From Burkholderiales bacterium (lineage in GTDB: Bacteria > Pseudomonadota > Gammaproteobacteria > Burkholderiales > Burkholderiaceae_C), in NCBI GenBank assembly GCA_947448105.1, contig CANFNE010000049.1:1-12190 (forward strand): DNA of 12,190 nt, in the 5' to 3' direction. Positions 1 to 6,843 of the stretch are shown here, piece by piece (position 1 is the stretch's first letter; each line of letters begins with the position of its first letter). The position numbers were made by a program, and so were the translations under genes. The notes beneath the pieces are model-generated. The model was not told the DNA's origin. It worked only from the letters and a program-made list of their open reading frames with translations, and did not search any database.

Positions 1-1028
1 CTCAGGCTAGGGAAGGCCACCACGCGGGCCACGTCAAACAAGTCGTGCTGGCCCAGGCCGTCGCAGGCCGGGCAGGCGCCCACCGGCGAGTTAAACGAAA
101 ACAAGCGCGGTTCCAGCTCGCTAATCGAGTAGCTGCAACGCGGGCAGGCAAATTTGGCGTTAAAGCCGTGCTCGTGCGGCGCGCTGCCGTCGGCGGGGGT
201 GTCCATGTCCAGCGCAATCGCGCGGCCACCCGCCACTCGCAGCGCGGCCTCAAAGCTCTCCGCCAAGCGCTGCTTGAGCGCGTCATACTGCGCGCGCTCG
301 GGGTCTGGCGTGCCCGGTTCGGCGTCCGCAGCGGGCAGAGGCGCGGCGCGCACCTTGATGCGGTCTATCACCACGTCAATGTCGTGCTTCTCGGTCTTTT
401 TGAGCGCGGGCAGGTCGTCAAACTCCACCACCGCGCCGTTGATGCGAAAGCGCACATAGCCTTGGGCCTGCATTTGCGCGAAAACGTCGGTGAATTCGCC
501 TTTTTTCTCGCGCGCCACCGGCGCCAAAATCATCAGCCGCGTGCCCTCGGGCAGGGCCAGCACCGCGTCCACCATCTGGCTCACGGTTTGGGACTGCAGG
601 GCCTGCCCGTGTTCGGGGCAATACGGCGTGCCCGCGCGGGCAAACAGCAGGCGCAGGTAGTCGTGGATTTCGGTCACCGTACCCACGGTGGAGCGCGGGT
701 TGTGGCTGGTGGCCTTTTGCTCGATGGAGATGGCCGGTGACAGGCCTTCGATCAAGTCCACATCGGGCTTGTCCATCAACTGCAAAAACTGGCGCGCGTA
801 GGTGGACAGGCTTTCCACATAGCGGCGCTGGCCTTCGGCGTACAGCGTGTCAAAGGCCAGGCTGGACTTGCCCGAACCGCTCAGGCCGGTAATGACCACG
901 AGCTGGTTGCGCGGAATGTCCAGGTCGATGTTTTTGAGGTTGTGGGTGCGCGCACCGCGCACGCTGATCAGGTTTTGCCGCAGCGCGGCGCCCAGGTAGG
1001 CGCCAGAGGTGTTGGGCGACTCATTCAA
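1..1028 (-). CDS. uvrA: UvrA, excinuclease ABC subunit A (N-terminal 342 residues; C-terminus off left edge)
   Basis: UvrA is the damage-sensing ATPase of nucleotide excision repair; it loads UvrB on distorted DNA. The visible part reads VRGARTHNLKNIDLDIPRN (from about residue 23), then Walker A GLSGSGKSS at 48-56, the Q-loop/YVESLSTYARQFL segment, the UvrB-binding and insertion region, and the first zinc module with C295, C298, C319 and C322 (CX2C-X20-CX2C). It ends in AFPSL at the window edge. The family is about 940 residues, so roughly a third is present. The frame has no ATG before the Walker A region. The best start is TTG at 1028, giving (M)NESPNTSGAYLG, which matches the length I expect for betaproteobacterial UvrA. 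An ATG two bases inside is out of frame. No clear Shine-Dalgarno is seen. The gene diverges from ssb. The identity is very secure; the exact start is not. Confidence 0.96.
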   Translation of the reverse strand, partial: MNESPNTSGAYLGAALRQNLISVRGARTHNLKNIDLDIPRNQLVVITGLSGSGKSSLAFDTLYAEGQRRYVESLSTYARQFLQLMDKPDVDLIEGLSPAISIEQKATSHNPRSTVGTVTEIHDYLRLLFARAGTPYCPEHGQALQSQTVSQMVDAVLALPEGTRLMILAPVAREKKGEFTDVFAQMQAQGYVRFRINGAVVEFDDLPALKKTEKHDIDVVIDRIKVRAAPLPAADAEPGTPDPERAQYDALKQRLAESFEAALRVAGGRAIALDMDTPADGSAPHEHGFNAKFACPRCSYSISELEPRLFSFNSPVGACPACDGLGQHDLFDVARVVAFPSL

Positions 1029-1194
1029 AGCGCCAGCCAGGTCAAAAGGAGTGTGGGGAGTGTTCAAAGCGTGCGCGCCGGGCCAAACTGCGCATTATCG
1101 CCAAGGGCGGCTGCGCATGCACGATAAGTCCCCGCCCACCGGCTTTCGCCTGACCCTAAGCGCCTGCCGCTGCCGCTCCATGGGGTTTCCCCCG

Positions 1195-1215
1195 CCGCCT
1201 TAAAGGCGGGATAAT
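1195..1215 (+). promoter_or_regulatory. Candidate ssb promoter with overlapping palindrome
   Basis: A perfect palindrome, CCGCCTT-A-AAGGCGG (1195-1209), is followed directly by GATAAT (1210-1215), a good -10 hexamer, about 25 bases before the ssb ATG. Transcription would start near 1222. No convincing -35 lies 16-18 bases upstream. The palindrome covers most of the spacer, so it could be an operator. It is not a LexA box of the CTGT-N8-ACAG type. The site is seen in the sequence; its function is inferred. Confidence 0.35.
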
Positions 1216-1239
1216 GGCGCCACAATTTTGGAGAAAACC

Positions 1240-1743
1240 ATGGCATCCGTGAACAAAGTCATCTTGGTCGGCAACTGTGGCCGCGACCCCGAAATCCGCT
1301 ACCTGCCTTCGGGCCAGGCGGTGGCCAACGTCAGCGTGGCCACCAGCAGCCGGCGCAAAGACAAAAACACCGGTGAAACCGTGGAAGACACCCAGTGGCA
1401 CCGCGTCACCTTTTACGACCGCCTGGCCGAGATCGCCGGCGAATACGTCAAAAAAGGCCGCCCGATCTATGTTGAAGGCCGCCTGAAATACGGCAAATAC
1501 ACCGACCAAGCTGGTATTGAGAAAAACACGGTAGACATCATCGCCACCGAACTGCAACTCCTGGGCGGCCGTGAAGGCATGGGCGGCCCCGGCGACGGCG
1601 AAGACGGCGGCGGAGCCCCCGCCCCTCGCCGCATGGCACCCCCACCCGCCCGCGCGCCCCAGGCCGCACCGGCTGCCCGTCAGGCGCCCGCACCGCGTCC
1701 GGCCAGTGGGTTTGACGATATGGACGACGATATTCCGTTCTGA
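1240..1743 (+). CDS. ssb: Single-stranded DNA-binding protein SSB
   Basis: SSB binds single-stranded DNA during replication, recombination and repair and recruits partner proteins through its C-terminal tip. The protein is 167 residues. Residues 1 to about 110 form the OB fold, beginning MASVNKVILVGNCGRDPEIR and including the conserved TQWHRVTFYDRLAEIAGEYV and GRPIYVEGRLKYGKY segments. A linker rich in Gly, Pro and Ala (about 112-156) follows, then the acidic tip DMDDDIPF, which is the partner-docking motif. The ATG at 1240 is chosen because GGAG lies 7 bases upstream and the family starts MASVNKV. A TTG at 1228 in frame would only add four residues and overlap the binding site. The gene diverges from uvrA, as in E. 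coli, and converges on the PIN-domain gene with a 68-base gap. I see no clear intrinsic terminator there. Confidence 0.97.
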   Translation: MASVNKVILVGNCGRDPEIRYLPSGQAVANVSVATSSRRKDKNTGETVEDTQWHRVTFYDRLAEIAGEYVKKGRPIYVEGRLKYGKYTDQAGIEKNTVDIIATELQLLGGREGMGGPGDGEDGGGAPAPRRMAPPPARAPQAAPAARQAPAPRPASGFDDMDDDIPF

Positions 1744-1811
1744 TCGCTCGTTTTTGCCTGCTGGCAGGGCTGGGGGGATAGGCGGGGAAAACAAAGCCGC
1801 CATCAGGCAAA

Positions 1812-2333
1812 TCACAGAGGCTCAGCAAGCCAAACCTTTCCAACATAAGGCACACGCAACGCAGCCATCCGCTTGTCCATGCACAGCACCGCCTGGTCTT
1901 TGCTCAAGAGCGCCGCGCCGTGCAGCACTGCCAAGTCAATGAACTTCTGGTCATCCGGGTCTTTGCAGGTCACGCTGGCTTTGGGTGCCACGTCCACGGC
2001 GTGTGACAGGCGGTCAAAGTGCCCCAGCACCTCAGGCGCGCTGCGCGCATAAAAGGCCATGCGTTTGAGGACCTGCGGGTAGCTCAAGACCCGTGCCAGT
2101 TCTTCGCGCATCGCGACTGTGGCCAGCCAGCGGGGCTGGCCCAGGGTGAGTGCGGCGGTCAGGGCCTGGTTCAGGGCCAGCGTGGCCGGGTCTTGGAACA
2201 CAAACAGGTCGAGCACGATGTTGGTGTCTATCACCACGCAGGCAGGCTGCGCGGGTTTTGAGATCGAAGGCACGGGCTTAGCGCTGCGCTCAGTCGCCAG
2301 CGGTGGGCGAGCCAGCCGCTTTGGCCGCTGCAT
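1812..2333 (-). CDS. PIN-domain putative ribonuclease (COG1569-type, 'toxin component' family)
   Basis: PIN domains are metal-dependent RNases, often toxins of toxin–antitoxin pairs. Numbered from the ATG at 2333 (173 residues), the acidic active-site set is visible: D36 and N38 in VVIDTNIVLD, E77/E78 in AMREELARVL, and D125, D127/D128 and D133 in the family hallmark CKDPDDQKFIDLA. The first 30 or so residues are Arg/Lys/Pro-rich, lie before the PIN fold and partly overlap the end of rlmL. The start is therefore uncertain: a GTG at 2273, 16 bases after the rlmL stop, would give 153 residues and avoid the overlap, but neither start has a strong ribosome binding site. The gene is last in the leftward lptA–rlmL train. 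No antitoxin-like ORF adjoins it. Whether it is a toxin or a solitary housekeeping RNase cannot be told from sequence. Confidence 0.85.
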   Translation of the reverse strand: MQRPKRLARPPLATERSAKPVPSISKPAQPACVVIDTNIVLDLFVFQDPATLALNQALTAALTLGQPRWLATVAMREELARVLSYPQVLKRMAFYARSAPEVLGHFDRLSHAVDVAPKASVTCKDPDDQKFIDLAVLHGAALLSKDQAVLCMDKRMAALRVPYVGKVWLAEPL

Positions 2334-3648
2334 CTTCTTTAGCTGCTGCCGCTTCTTTGGCCATGCGCCCGGCCACCATGTCGAATTTGAACAGGCGGCA
2401 TTCGATGGGGCCATTCCACATGGGTACGCGGCGCGATTCTTTCAGGCGCATCTTGCCGGGCAGCTTCAGGTCGGGTGTGAGCACCCAGGCGCTCCAGCCG
2501 CTGAAGTTTTTCTTCCAATGGCTGGCCAGTTGGCTGAAGAACTCGCCGCCATCTTCGGTATGCGCCAGCTCGCGCGCGCCAAAGCGGCCCTGCTGTGCGT
2601 CGCCTTCAAACTCGTCTTGCGGCGCGTGTTCATGGCGGCGTCCGGCGCCGGCCACGCCGCCCACTTCAATGCGCTCGCCGTAGGGCGGATTCAAAATCAT
2701 CACGCCGCCGCCGGTGGCAGACACGTCAATCGGCGGCATGCGCTGCAAGGCGTCGCCGCCGCGGAACTCAATGACATCGGCCACACCGGCACGCTCGGCG
2801 TTGCGCTGCGCAAAGTCAACCATGCGAAAAGACACGTCGCTGCCGTAAATCAGCGCAGGCTGGCCCGGCTCGGGCTTGACCACGCCTTCGGCCGCTTCCT
2901 TCTTCATCTCGGCCCATTCCTGGGCGCGAAAGGGCACAAACTTCTCAAAGGCAAAGCGCCGCAGCGAGCCCGCCGCGATATTGCAGGCAATTTGCGCGGC
3001 CTCAATCAGCACTGTGCCGCTGCCGCAGCAAGGGTCGTACAGGGGCAGCAAATCGTCGTCGCCCGAGGCCCAGCCACTGGCGGCAATCATGGCCGCAGCC
3101 AGGGTTTCTTTCAGGGGCGCGTCGCCCTTGTCCTCGCGCCAGCCGCGCTTGAACAGCGGCTCGCCCGAGGTGTCGATGTAGAGCGAGCAAGCGTCCGTGG
3201 TCAGGTGCGCGTAAATGCGCACATCGGGCCATTGCGTGTCCACATTGGGCCGCACATTGCCCGAGGTTTCGCGAAAACGGTCGCACACAGCGTCCTTGAC
3301 CTTGAGCGCGGCAAAGTTGAGCGATGTGAGTGGGCTGTGCTGCGCGGTGATTTCAATCTTGATGCTCTGGCGCGGTGTAAACCAACGTTCCCAGGGCACG
3401 GCCATGGCGGCGCGGTACAGGTCGGCCTCGGCGCGGTATTCGGTGTAGGACACCAGCACCAGCACGCGCTGCGCCAGGCGGCAGTACAGGTTCAGGCGCA
3501 TCGCGTCGCTCAGGGACGTGCGCACCGCCACGCCACCGCGCTGCTTGGTAATGCAGCCCGGCGGCAGGCCGGTGATCTGCAAAATTTCGGGGGCAAGATA
3601 GTCTTCCACCCCGGCGGCGCAGGGTAAAAAGAGTTGGAGCTGGTTCAA
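2290..3648 (-). CDS. rlmL: THUMP-domain 23S rRNA (guanine-N2)-methyltransferase, RlmL type
   Basis: Class I SAM-dependent RNA methyltransferase of the COG0116 family. The E. coli counterpart methylates 23S rRNA at G2445. The protein is 452 residues: an N-terminal ferredoxin-like/THUMP region to about 165, the SAM-binding motif DPCCGSGT at 205-212, and the catalytic NPPYGERI at 320-327. It corresponds to the RlmL half of E. coli RlmKL; no RlmK half is present. Between NPPYGERI and EFFSQLASHWKK is a charged, Gly-rich insert (about 329-366) rich in His, Glu and Gln, and the C-terminus is a low-complexity Ala/Lys/Glu tail. The start is a TTG at 3648: the sequence from there begins NQLQLFLPCAAGVEDYL as the family does, with AAGGAA 5 bases upstream, right after the rpoN stop. 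An upstream ATG at 3738 would bury 80 bases in rpoN. Likely translationally coupled to rpoN. Confidence 0.9.
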   Translation of the reverse strand: MNQLQLFLPCAAGVEDYLAPEILQITGLPPGCITKQRGGVAVRTSLSDAMRLNLYCRLAQRVLVLVSYTEYRAEADLYRAAMAVPWERWFTPRQSIKIEITAQHSPLTSLNFAALKVKDAVCDRFRETSGNVRPNVDTQWPDVRIYAHLTTDACSLYIDTSGEPLFKRGWREDKGDAPLKETLAAAMIAASGWASGDDDLLPLYDPCCGSGTVLIEAAQIACNIAAGSLRRFAFEKFVPFRAQEWAEMKKEAAEGVVKPEPGQPALIYGSDVSFRMVDFAQRNAERAGVADVIEFRGGDALQRMPPIDVSATGGGVMILNPPYGERIEVGGVAGAGRRHEHAPQDEFEGDAQQGRFGARELAHTEDGGEFFSQLASHWKKNFSGWSAWVLTPDLKLPGKMRLKESRRVPMWNGPIECRLFKFDMVAGRMAKEAAAAKEDAAAKAAGSPTAGD

Positions 3649-3653
3649 ACGGA

Positions 3654-3659
3654 TTCCTT
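3654..3659 (-). promoter_or_regulatory. Ribosome binding site that sets the rlmL TTG start
   Basis: On the minus strand, AAGGAA begins on the last base of the rpoN TGA stop and sits 5 bases before TTG at 3648. It supports the rare start codon over an ATG deep inside rpoN, and suggests ribosomes finishing rpoN re-initiate on rlmL. Confidence 0.7.
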
Positions 3660-5254
3660 CAAAGCGCTTTGCGCAAACTCGCCGGGGCAATCTTGAGCCC
3701 CTCGCGGTACTTGGCCACGGTGCGCCGTGCGCATTCAATGCCTTGTTCTTTCAGCATCTCGGACAACTGGTTATCGCTCAGCGGTTTTTTGCTGCTCTCG
3801 GCGGCAATGAACTGCTTGATGATGGCGCGCACCGCCGTACTTGACGCGCTGCCGCCCGACTCGGTGTCCAGGCCTGAGCCAAAGAAATACTTCAGCTCAA
3901 ACGTGCCAAAGGGCGTTGCCATGTACTTGGCCGTGGTCACGCGGCTGATGGTGGACTCGTGCAGGCCGAGTTCTTCGGCAATCTCGCGCAGCACCAGCGG
4001 GCGCATGGCCAGTTCGCCATGGGTAAAAAAGCTTTTTTGCCGCTCCACCACCGCTGTGCTCACACGCAAGATGGTGTCAAAGCGTTGCTGGATGTTTTTG
4101 ATAAACCATCGCGCCTCTTGCAGGCGCTGCTGCAGGCCGGCGTGGCTCGAACTTGCTTTGTGGTTGCGCAGCACGTTGGCGTATATGTCGTGCACCCGCA
4201 GGCGCGGCATCACGTCAGGGTTAAGCTGCACCCGAAATTTAGGCGTGGCGCCGGGCTTGTGGATGGCGCTGACCAACACATCGGGCACCACGATGTTGCG
4301 CTCTACGTCCACAAAGCGCCGGCCCGGTTTGGGCTCCAGGCGCGCAATCAGGGCAATGGCTTCGCGCACCAGCGCGTCACTGCCCACGCCCAGGGCCACC
4401 AGGCGTTTGATGTCGCGCCGCGCCAAAAAGTCCATGGGCTGCTGGCAAACGCGCAAAGCCACTTCCAGCACCTCGCGCTCCAGGTCGTGTGCAGGCGCGT
4501 CCGTGTCCATGTCGGCCAGCAGGGCGCGCACTTGCAGGCGCAGGCATTCGCCCAGGTCGCGTGCGCCCACGCCTACAGGCTCCAGGCTGTGCAGCAGGCC
4601 CAGCGCCACGGTGAAGTGGTGCACCAGGTCTTCGATTTGTTCCAGGTCGTCACCTGCCAGGCTTTGCGCCAGCGACTCCAGCGGGTCTTCCAGGTAGCCG
4701 TCGTCGTTGAGCGATTCGATCAAAAAGCGCAAGGCCGCACTGTCGGTGTCGCTCAGGCGCAGGCGCAGCGCCTGGCGCAGCAAATACGCTTGCAGCGACT
4801 CTTGCACGCGCGCCAGCTCGGTGGCGTCTTTGTCTTCGTCGTCGCCCAGGTTGTTGGTGCGCGCTTTGGCGTCGCCGCCCCATTCGCCGTCGTCGGGCGT
4901 GGTCTCGGTGGTGCCGTCGCCTTCCCAGCTCACACCGTCGTCGCCGGGTTCCGCACTCAGAGGCGTGGCGTCCTGGTCTTTGTTGTCGGCACTGCTAGAG
5001 AAGTCTGTGGTGGCGCTGGGCGCGTACTCGCTAATGCGGTCGCCATCGCTCACCGGCATATCGGCCTGTGCCAGCCCAAACTGCTCGCGCTCAGCCGCTT
5101 CGTGGTCCATTTCCAGAAAGGGATTGACCTCAAGCATCTGTTCAATCTCTTGCCCCAGCTCCAGCGTAGACAACTGCAACAGCCGAATCGACTGCTGCAA
5201 CTGCGGCGTCAACGCCAGATGCTGCGAGACGCGAAGGGAAAGACCTTGCCTCAT
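3659..5254 (-). CDS. rpoN: RNA polymerase sigma-54 factor RpoN
   Basis: RpoN directs RNA polymerase to -24/-12 promoters and needs AAA+ enhancer-binding activators. The protein is 531 residues. Region I is the Gln/Leu-rich start, MRQGLSLRVSQHLALTPQLQ, which contacts activators. Region II is a long acidic, low-complexity stretch (roughly 55-150). The core-binding region follows, then a helix-turn-helix (about 422-441, LREIAEELGLHESTISRVTT) and the RpoN box ARRTVAKYRE at 509-518, which reads the -24 element. All key parts are intact. The ATG at 5254 is chosen because family members start M(R/K)QGLSLR; the frame stays open to 5485, but that extension only translates the intergenic repeats. The position downstream of lptA-lptB is the widespread proteobacterial order. 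The usual downstream neighbour, a hibernation-promoting factor gene, is replaced here by rlmL. Confidence 0.97.
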   Translation of the reverse strand: MRQGLSLRVSQHLALTPQLQQSIRLLQLSTLELGQEIEQMLEVNPFLEMDHEAAEREQFGLAQADMPVSDGDRISEYAPSATTDFSSSADNKDQDATPLSAEPGDDGVSWEGDGTTETTPDDGEWGGDAKARTNNLGDDEDKDATELARVQESLQAYLLRQALRLRLSDTDSAALRFLIESLNDDGYLEDPLESLAQSLAGDDLEQIEDLVHHFTVALGLLHSLEPVGVGARDLGECLRLQVRALLADMDTDAPAHDLEREVLEVALRVCQQPMDFLARRDIKRLVALGVGSDALVREAIALIARLEPKPGRRFVDVERNIVVPDVLVSAIHKPGATPKFRVQLNPDVMPRLRVHDIYANVLRNHKASSSHAGLQQRLQEARWFIKNIQQRFDTILRVSTAVVERQKSFFTHGELAMRPLVLREIAEELGLHESTISRVTTAKYMATPFGTFELKYFFGSGLDTESGGSASSTAVRAIIKQFIAAESSKKPLSDNQLSEMLKEQGIECARRTVAKYREGLKIAPASLRKAL

Positions 5255-5293
5255 GCCAGGCTCTCGAGCCGTGCAACAGAGCCGGAATTTGCC

Positions 5294-5367
5294 GCCGGGC
5301 CGCCCCAAGGCAAATGCGCCCCCTCGGGGGGCAGCGCAGTACACGCAGTGACAAGCGTGGGGGCCAT
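5294..5367. repeat. Structured intergenic repeat, copy 1 (lptB–rpoN spacer)
   Basis: First of two near-identical units. It opens with GCCGGGCCGCCCCAAG, has an 11-base variable patch (about 5310-5319), then a 48-base core (5320-5367) identical to copy 2. The core holds the palindrome CCCCTCGGGG and the hairpin CACGC-N8-GCGTG (5342-5359). The ends GGCCGCCCCA and TGGGGGCC can pair with a small bulge, so one unit could fold as an outer stem with two inner hairpins. It resembles G-rich intergenic repeats I recall from Comamonadaceae genomes; this is memory, not a search. Confidence 0.85.
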
Positions 5368-5376
5368 GAACCCAGC

Positions 5377-5451
5377 GCCGGGCCGCCCCAAGCTGGGGAG
5401 CATCCCCTCGGGGGGCAGCGCAGTACACGCAGTGACAAGCGTGGGGGCCAT
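5377..5451. repeat. Structured intergenic repeat, copy 2 (directly after lptB stop)
   Basis: Second unit, same orientation, nine bases from copy 1 and two bases from the lptB stop codon. The opening 16 bases and the 48-base core (5404-5451) are identical to copy 1. The patch between them (5393-5403, CTGGGGAGCAT) differs from copy 1 and is one base longer, so the core period is 84. Identical arms around a diverged middle suggest either recent duplication or selection on the paired parts. Confidence 0.85.
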
Positions 5452-5453
5452 AT

Positions 5454-6272
5454 TCACATTTTGAAGTTCTCGCCCAGATAGACACGTCGCACTTCGGCGT
5501 TGTGGACTATCTCGGACGGGGTGCCTTCGGCGAGCACGTTGCCGTCGCTGATGATGTAGGCGTGGTCACAAATACCGAGCGTTTCACGCACGTTGTGGTC
5601 GGTGATCAACACACCAATGTTGCGGCTCTTGAGGAAGTTGATGATGCGCTGGATTTCGATCACCGCAATCGGGTCGATGCCGGCAAAAGGCTCGTCAAGC
5701 AGGATAAAGCGCGGCTGCGTGGCCAGGGCGCGGGCGATTTCGACGCGGCGGCGTTCGCCGCCAGAAAGCGCCAGCGCCGGCGACAGCCGCAAATGGTCCA
5801 CCCGCAGGTCTTGCAGCAGCGCCGTCAGGCGCGACTCGATTTCTGGCTTAGGCAGGGGCCTGCCGTCCGCGCCGCGCTGCAGCTCCAGCACCGCGCGCAC
5901 GTTGTCTTCGACATTGAGCTTTCGAAAAATCGACGCCTCTTGCGGCAAATACCCCAGCCCCAAACGGGCTCGGCGGTGGATGGGCATGTGCTCGATGCGT
6001 TGGCCGTCGATGGTGATCTGGCCGGCGCTGGCGCGCAGCAGCCCGACGATCATGTAAAACGACGTGGTTTTGCCCGCACCGTTGGGTCCGAGCAGGCCGA
6101 CCACCTCGCCGGTGCGCACGGCCAGTGACACGTCGCGCACCACCTGGCGTTTGCCGTAAGCGCGTTGCAGGTGCAGGGCTTCAAGCAGGCCGATGGCGGC
6201 ATTGCCCGACGCCGGGGCGCCAGGCACTGGGCCCCCGGCAGGCGCGGTGATGCTGGCGACGCCAAAATTCAT
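5454..6272 (-). CDS. lptB: LptB, ATP-binding subunit of the lipopolysaccharide export ABC transporter
   Basis: LptB is the cytoplasmic ATPase that, with LptF and LptG, extracts LPS from the inner membrane and pushes it along the LptC–LptA–LptD bridge. The 272-residue protein has Walker A GPNGAGKT at 62-69, Q-loop Q111, signature LSGGE at 169-173, Walker B FILLDE ending in catalytic E194, and switch H226 in ITDHN. All are intact. It carries about 24 more residues before Walker A than E. coli LptB: a Gly/Ala/Pro-rich leader (2-26) with no predicted fold. The ATG at 6272 overlaps the lptA stop as ATGA, which supports this start and coupled translation. Downstream, two repeat units separate it from rpoN. 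lptF, lptG and lptC are not in the window. Confidence 0.96.
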   Translation of the reverse strand: MNFGVASITAPAGGPVPGAPASGNAAIGLLEALHLQRAYGKRQVVRDVSLAVRTGEVVGLLGPNGAGKTTSFYMIVGLLRASAGQITIDGQRIEHMPIHRRARLGLGYLPQEASIFRKLNVEDNVRAVLELQRGADGRPLPKPEIESRLTALLQDLRVDHLRLSPALALSGGERRRVEIARALATQPRFILLDEPFAGIDPIAVIEIQRIINFLKSRNIGVLITDHNVRETLGICDHAYIISDGNVLAEGTPSEIVHNAEVRRVYLGENFKM

Positions 6273-6808
6273 GGGGTTTTGCCTTCAGGCTTGGGGGTGA
6301 GCATGGCGCGCACACGGCCTTTGGTCGTGGCGCCGGGGGCGCTGCCGTCCACGTTGAACTTGTCGGTCAGGTTCTCGTAGACGATAAGGGCGCCGGTCAC
6401 CTCGTCGGCCAGCGTGGCGCCCCGGTAGCGGCGCAGCACCGCGTTTTTCTCAAAGCGCACGGTGTCGGTCTTGCTGTTGTAGAACAGGGTGTCGCTCTGG
6501 CCTTCGATGAATTCGTCCACGCTGTCGCGCTTTTGGCGGAAAAAAGCCGGTTCTGCCGCCGAGCCGGTGACGGTGCCGTACTGGTAACCCTCAGGGTCTT
6601 GCCGCACCTCCAACTTGGCGCCGCGGATGAGGATGCTGCCCTTGGTCAGCACGACTTTGCCGGTAAACACGGTGGTTTGTTGCAATTCGTCGTAGCGCAG
6701 CACATCGGATTCGATGTTCATGGGCTTGCTGCGGTCTGCCTTTTCGGCCCAGGCCTGGGTGCTGAGCGCGGCGCAGGCCAGAAGCAGGGCGGTGGGAAAA
6801 ATTTTCAT
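6269..6808 (-). CDS. lptA: LptA, periplasmic lipopolysaccharide-transport protein
   Basis: LptA is the soluble OstA-fold protein that polymerises into the periplasmic bridge carrying LPS from LptC to LptD. The 179-residue precursor has a signal peptide, MKIFPTALLLACAALSTQAWA, with cleavage likely after AWA at residue 21. The mature OstA/LptA domain starts KADRSKPMNIESDVLRYD and includes the VFTGKVVLTKGSILIRGAKL beta-jellyroll repeat. Length fits the family (E. coli 185). The ATG at 6808 is chosen because the signal peptide starts there; the longer open frame to 7069 runs into dsbA. No Shine-Dalgarno is obvious, and an inverted repeat ends 4 bases before the ATG. The usual upstream neighbours lptC and kdsC are absent; dsbA lies there instead, so lptA probably has its own promoter. 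Confidence 0.95.
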   Translation of the reverse strand: MKIFPTALLLACAALSTQAWAEKADRSKPMNIESDVLRYDELQQTTVFTGKVVLTKGSILIRGAKLEVRQDPEGYQYGTVTGSAAEPAFFRQKRDSVDEFIEGQSDTLFYNSKTDTVRFEKNAVLRRYRGATLADEVTGALIVYENLTDKFNVDGSAPGATTKGRVRAMLTPKPEGKTP

Positions 6809-6812
6809 AAAG

Positions 6813-6843
6813 GCACGAAACTTGCTGCGGGTGGGTTTCGTGC
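6813..6843 (-). promoter_or_regulatory. Perfect 9-bp inverted repeat abutting the lptA start codon
   Basis: GCACGAAAC (6813-6821) and GTTTCGTGC (6835-6843) are exact reverse complements around a 13-base loop. The repeat lies between a TACAAT -10 candidate and the lptA ATG, covering the place where a transcription start and ribosome binding site would be. It could be an operator or a translation-controlling hairpin. It is a poor terminator: only CTTT follows on the minus strand. Confidence 0.5.

Noticed and set aside
45..740. A 231-codon plus-strand open frame at the left edge
   Set aside because: Antisense to uvrA, which reads as an uninterrupted UvrA N-terminus with Walker A and zinc-binding cysteines.
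1744..1811. Terminator between ssb and the PIN gene
   Set aside because: CCTGCTGGCAGG could form a 5-bp hairpin, but its loop is 2 bases and the T-run lies on the wrong side for either gene.
2290..2414. PIN protein starting at the alternative codon 2414 (200 residues)
   Set aside because: It would overlap rlmL by 125 bases with a low-complexity Trp/Lys/Gln N-terminus that does not look like coding sequence for a PIN fold.
2119..3627. A 502-codon open frame on the plus strand
   Set aside because: It lies antisense to rlmL, whose THUMP and methyltransferase motifs are unmistakable. The His/Arg/Ala-rich product is typical of the complementary strand of a GC-rich gene.
5294..5451. CRISPR array
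   Set aside because: Only two units, repeat core of 48 bases, spacing far too regular in structure with no unique spacer of 30-40 bases, and no cas genes.
3959..5464. A 501-codon open frame on the plus strand
   Set aside because: Antisense to rpoN; rich in Gln, His, Val and Arg with no family motif. It also runs through the intergenic repeats.
5255..5485. N-terminal extension of RpoN or a small Cys-rich peptide with repeated CHCVYCAAPRG
   Set aside because: It is only the translation of the two DNA repeats in the rpoN frame. The family start MRQGLSLR at 5254 is clear.
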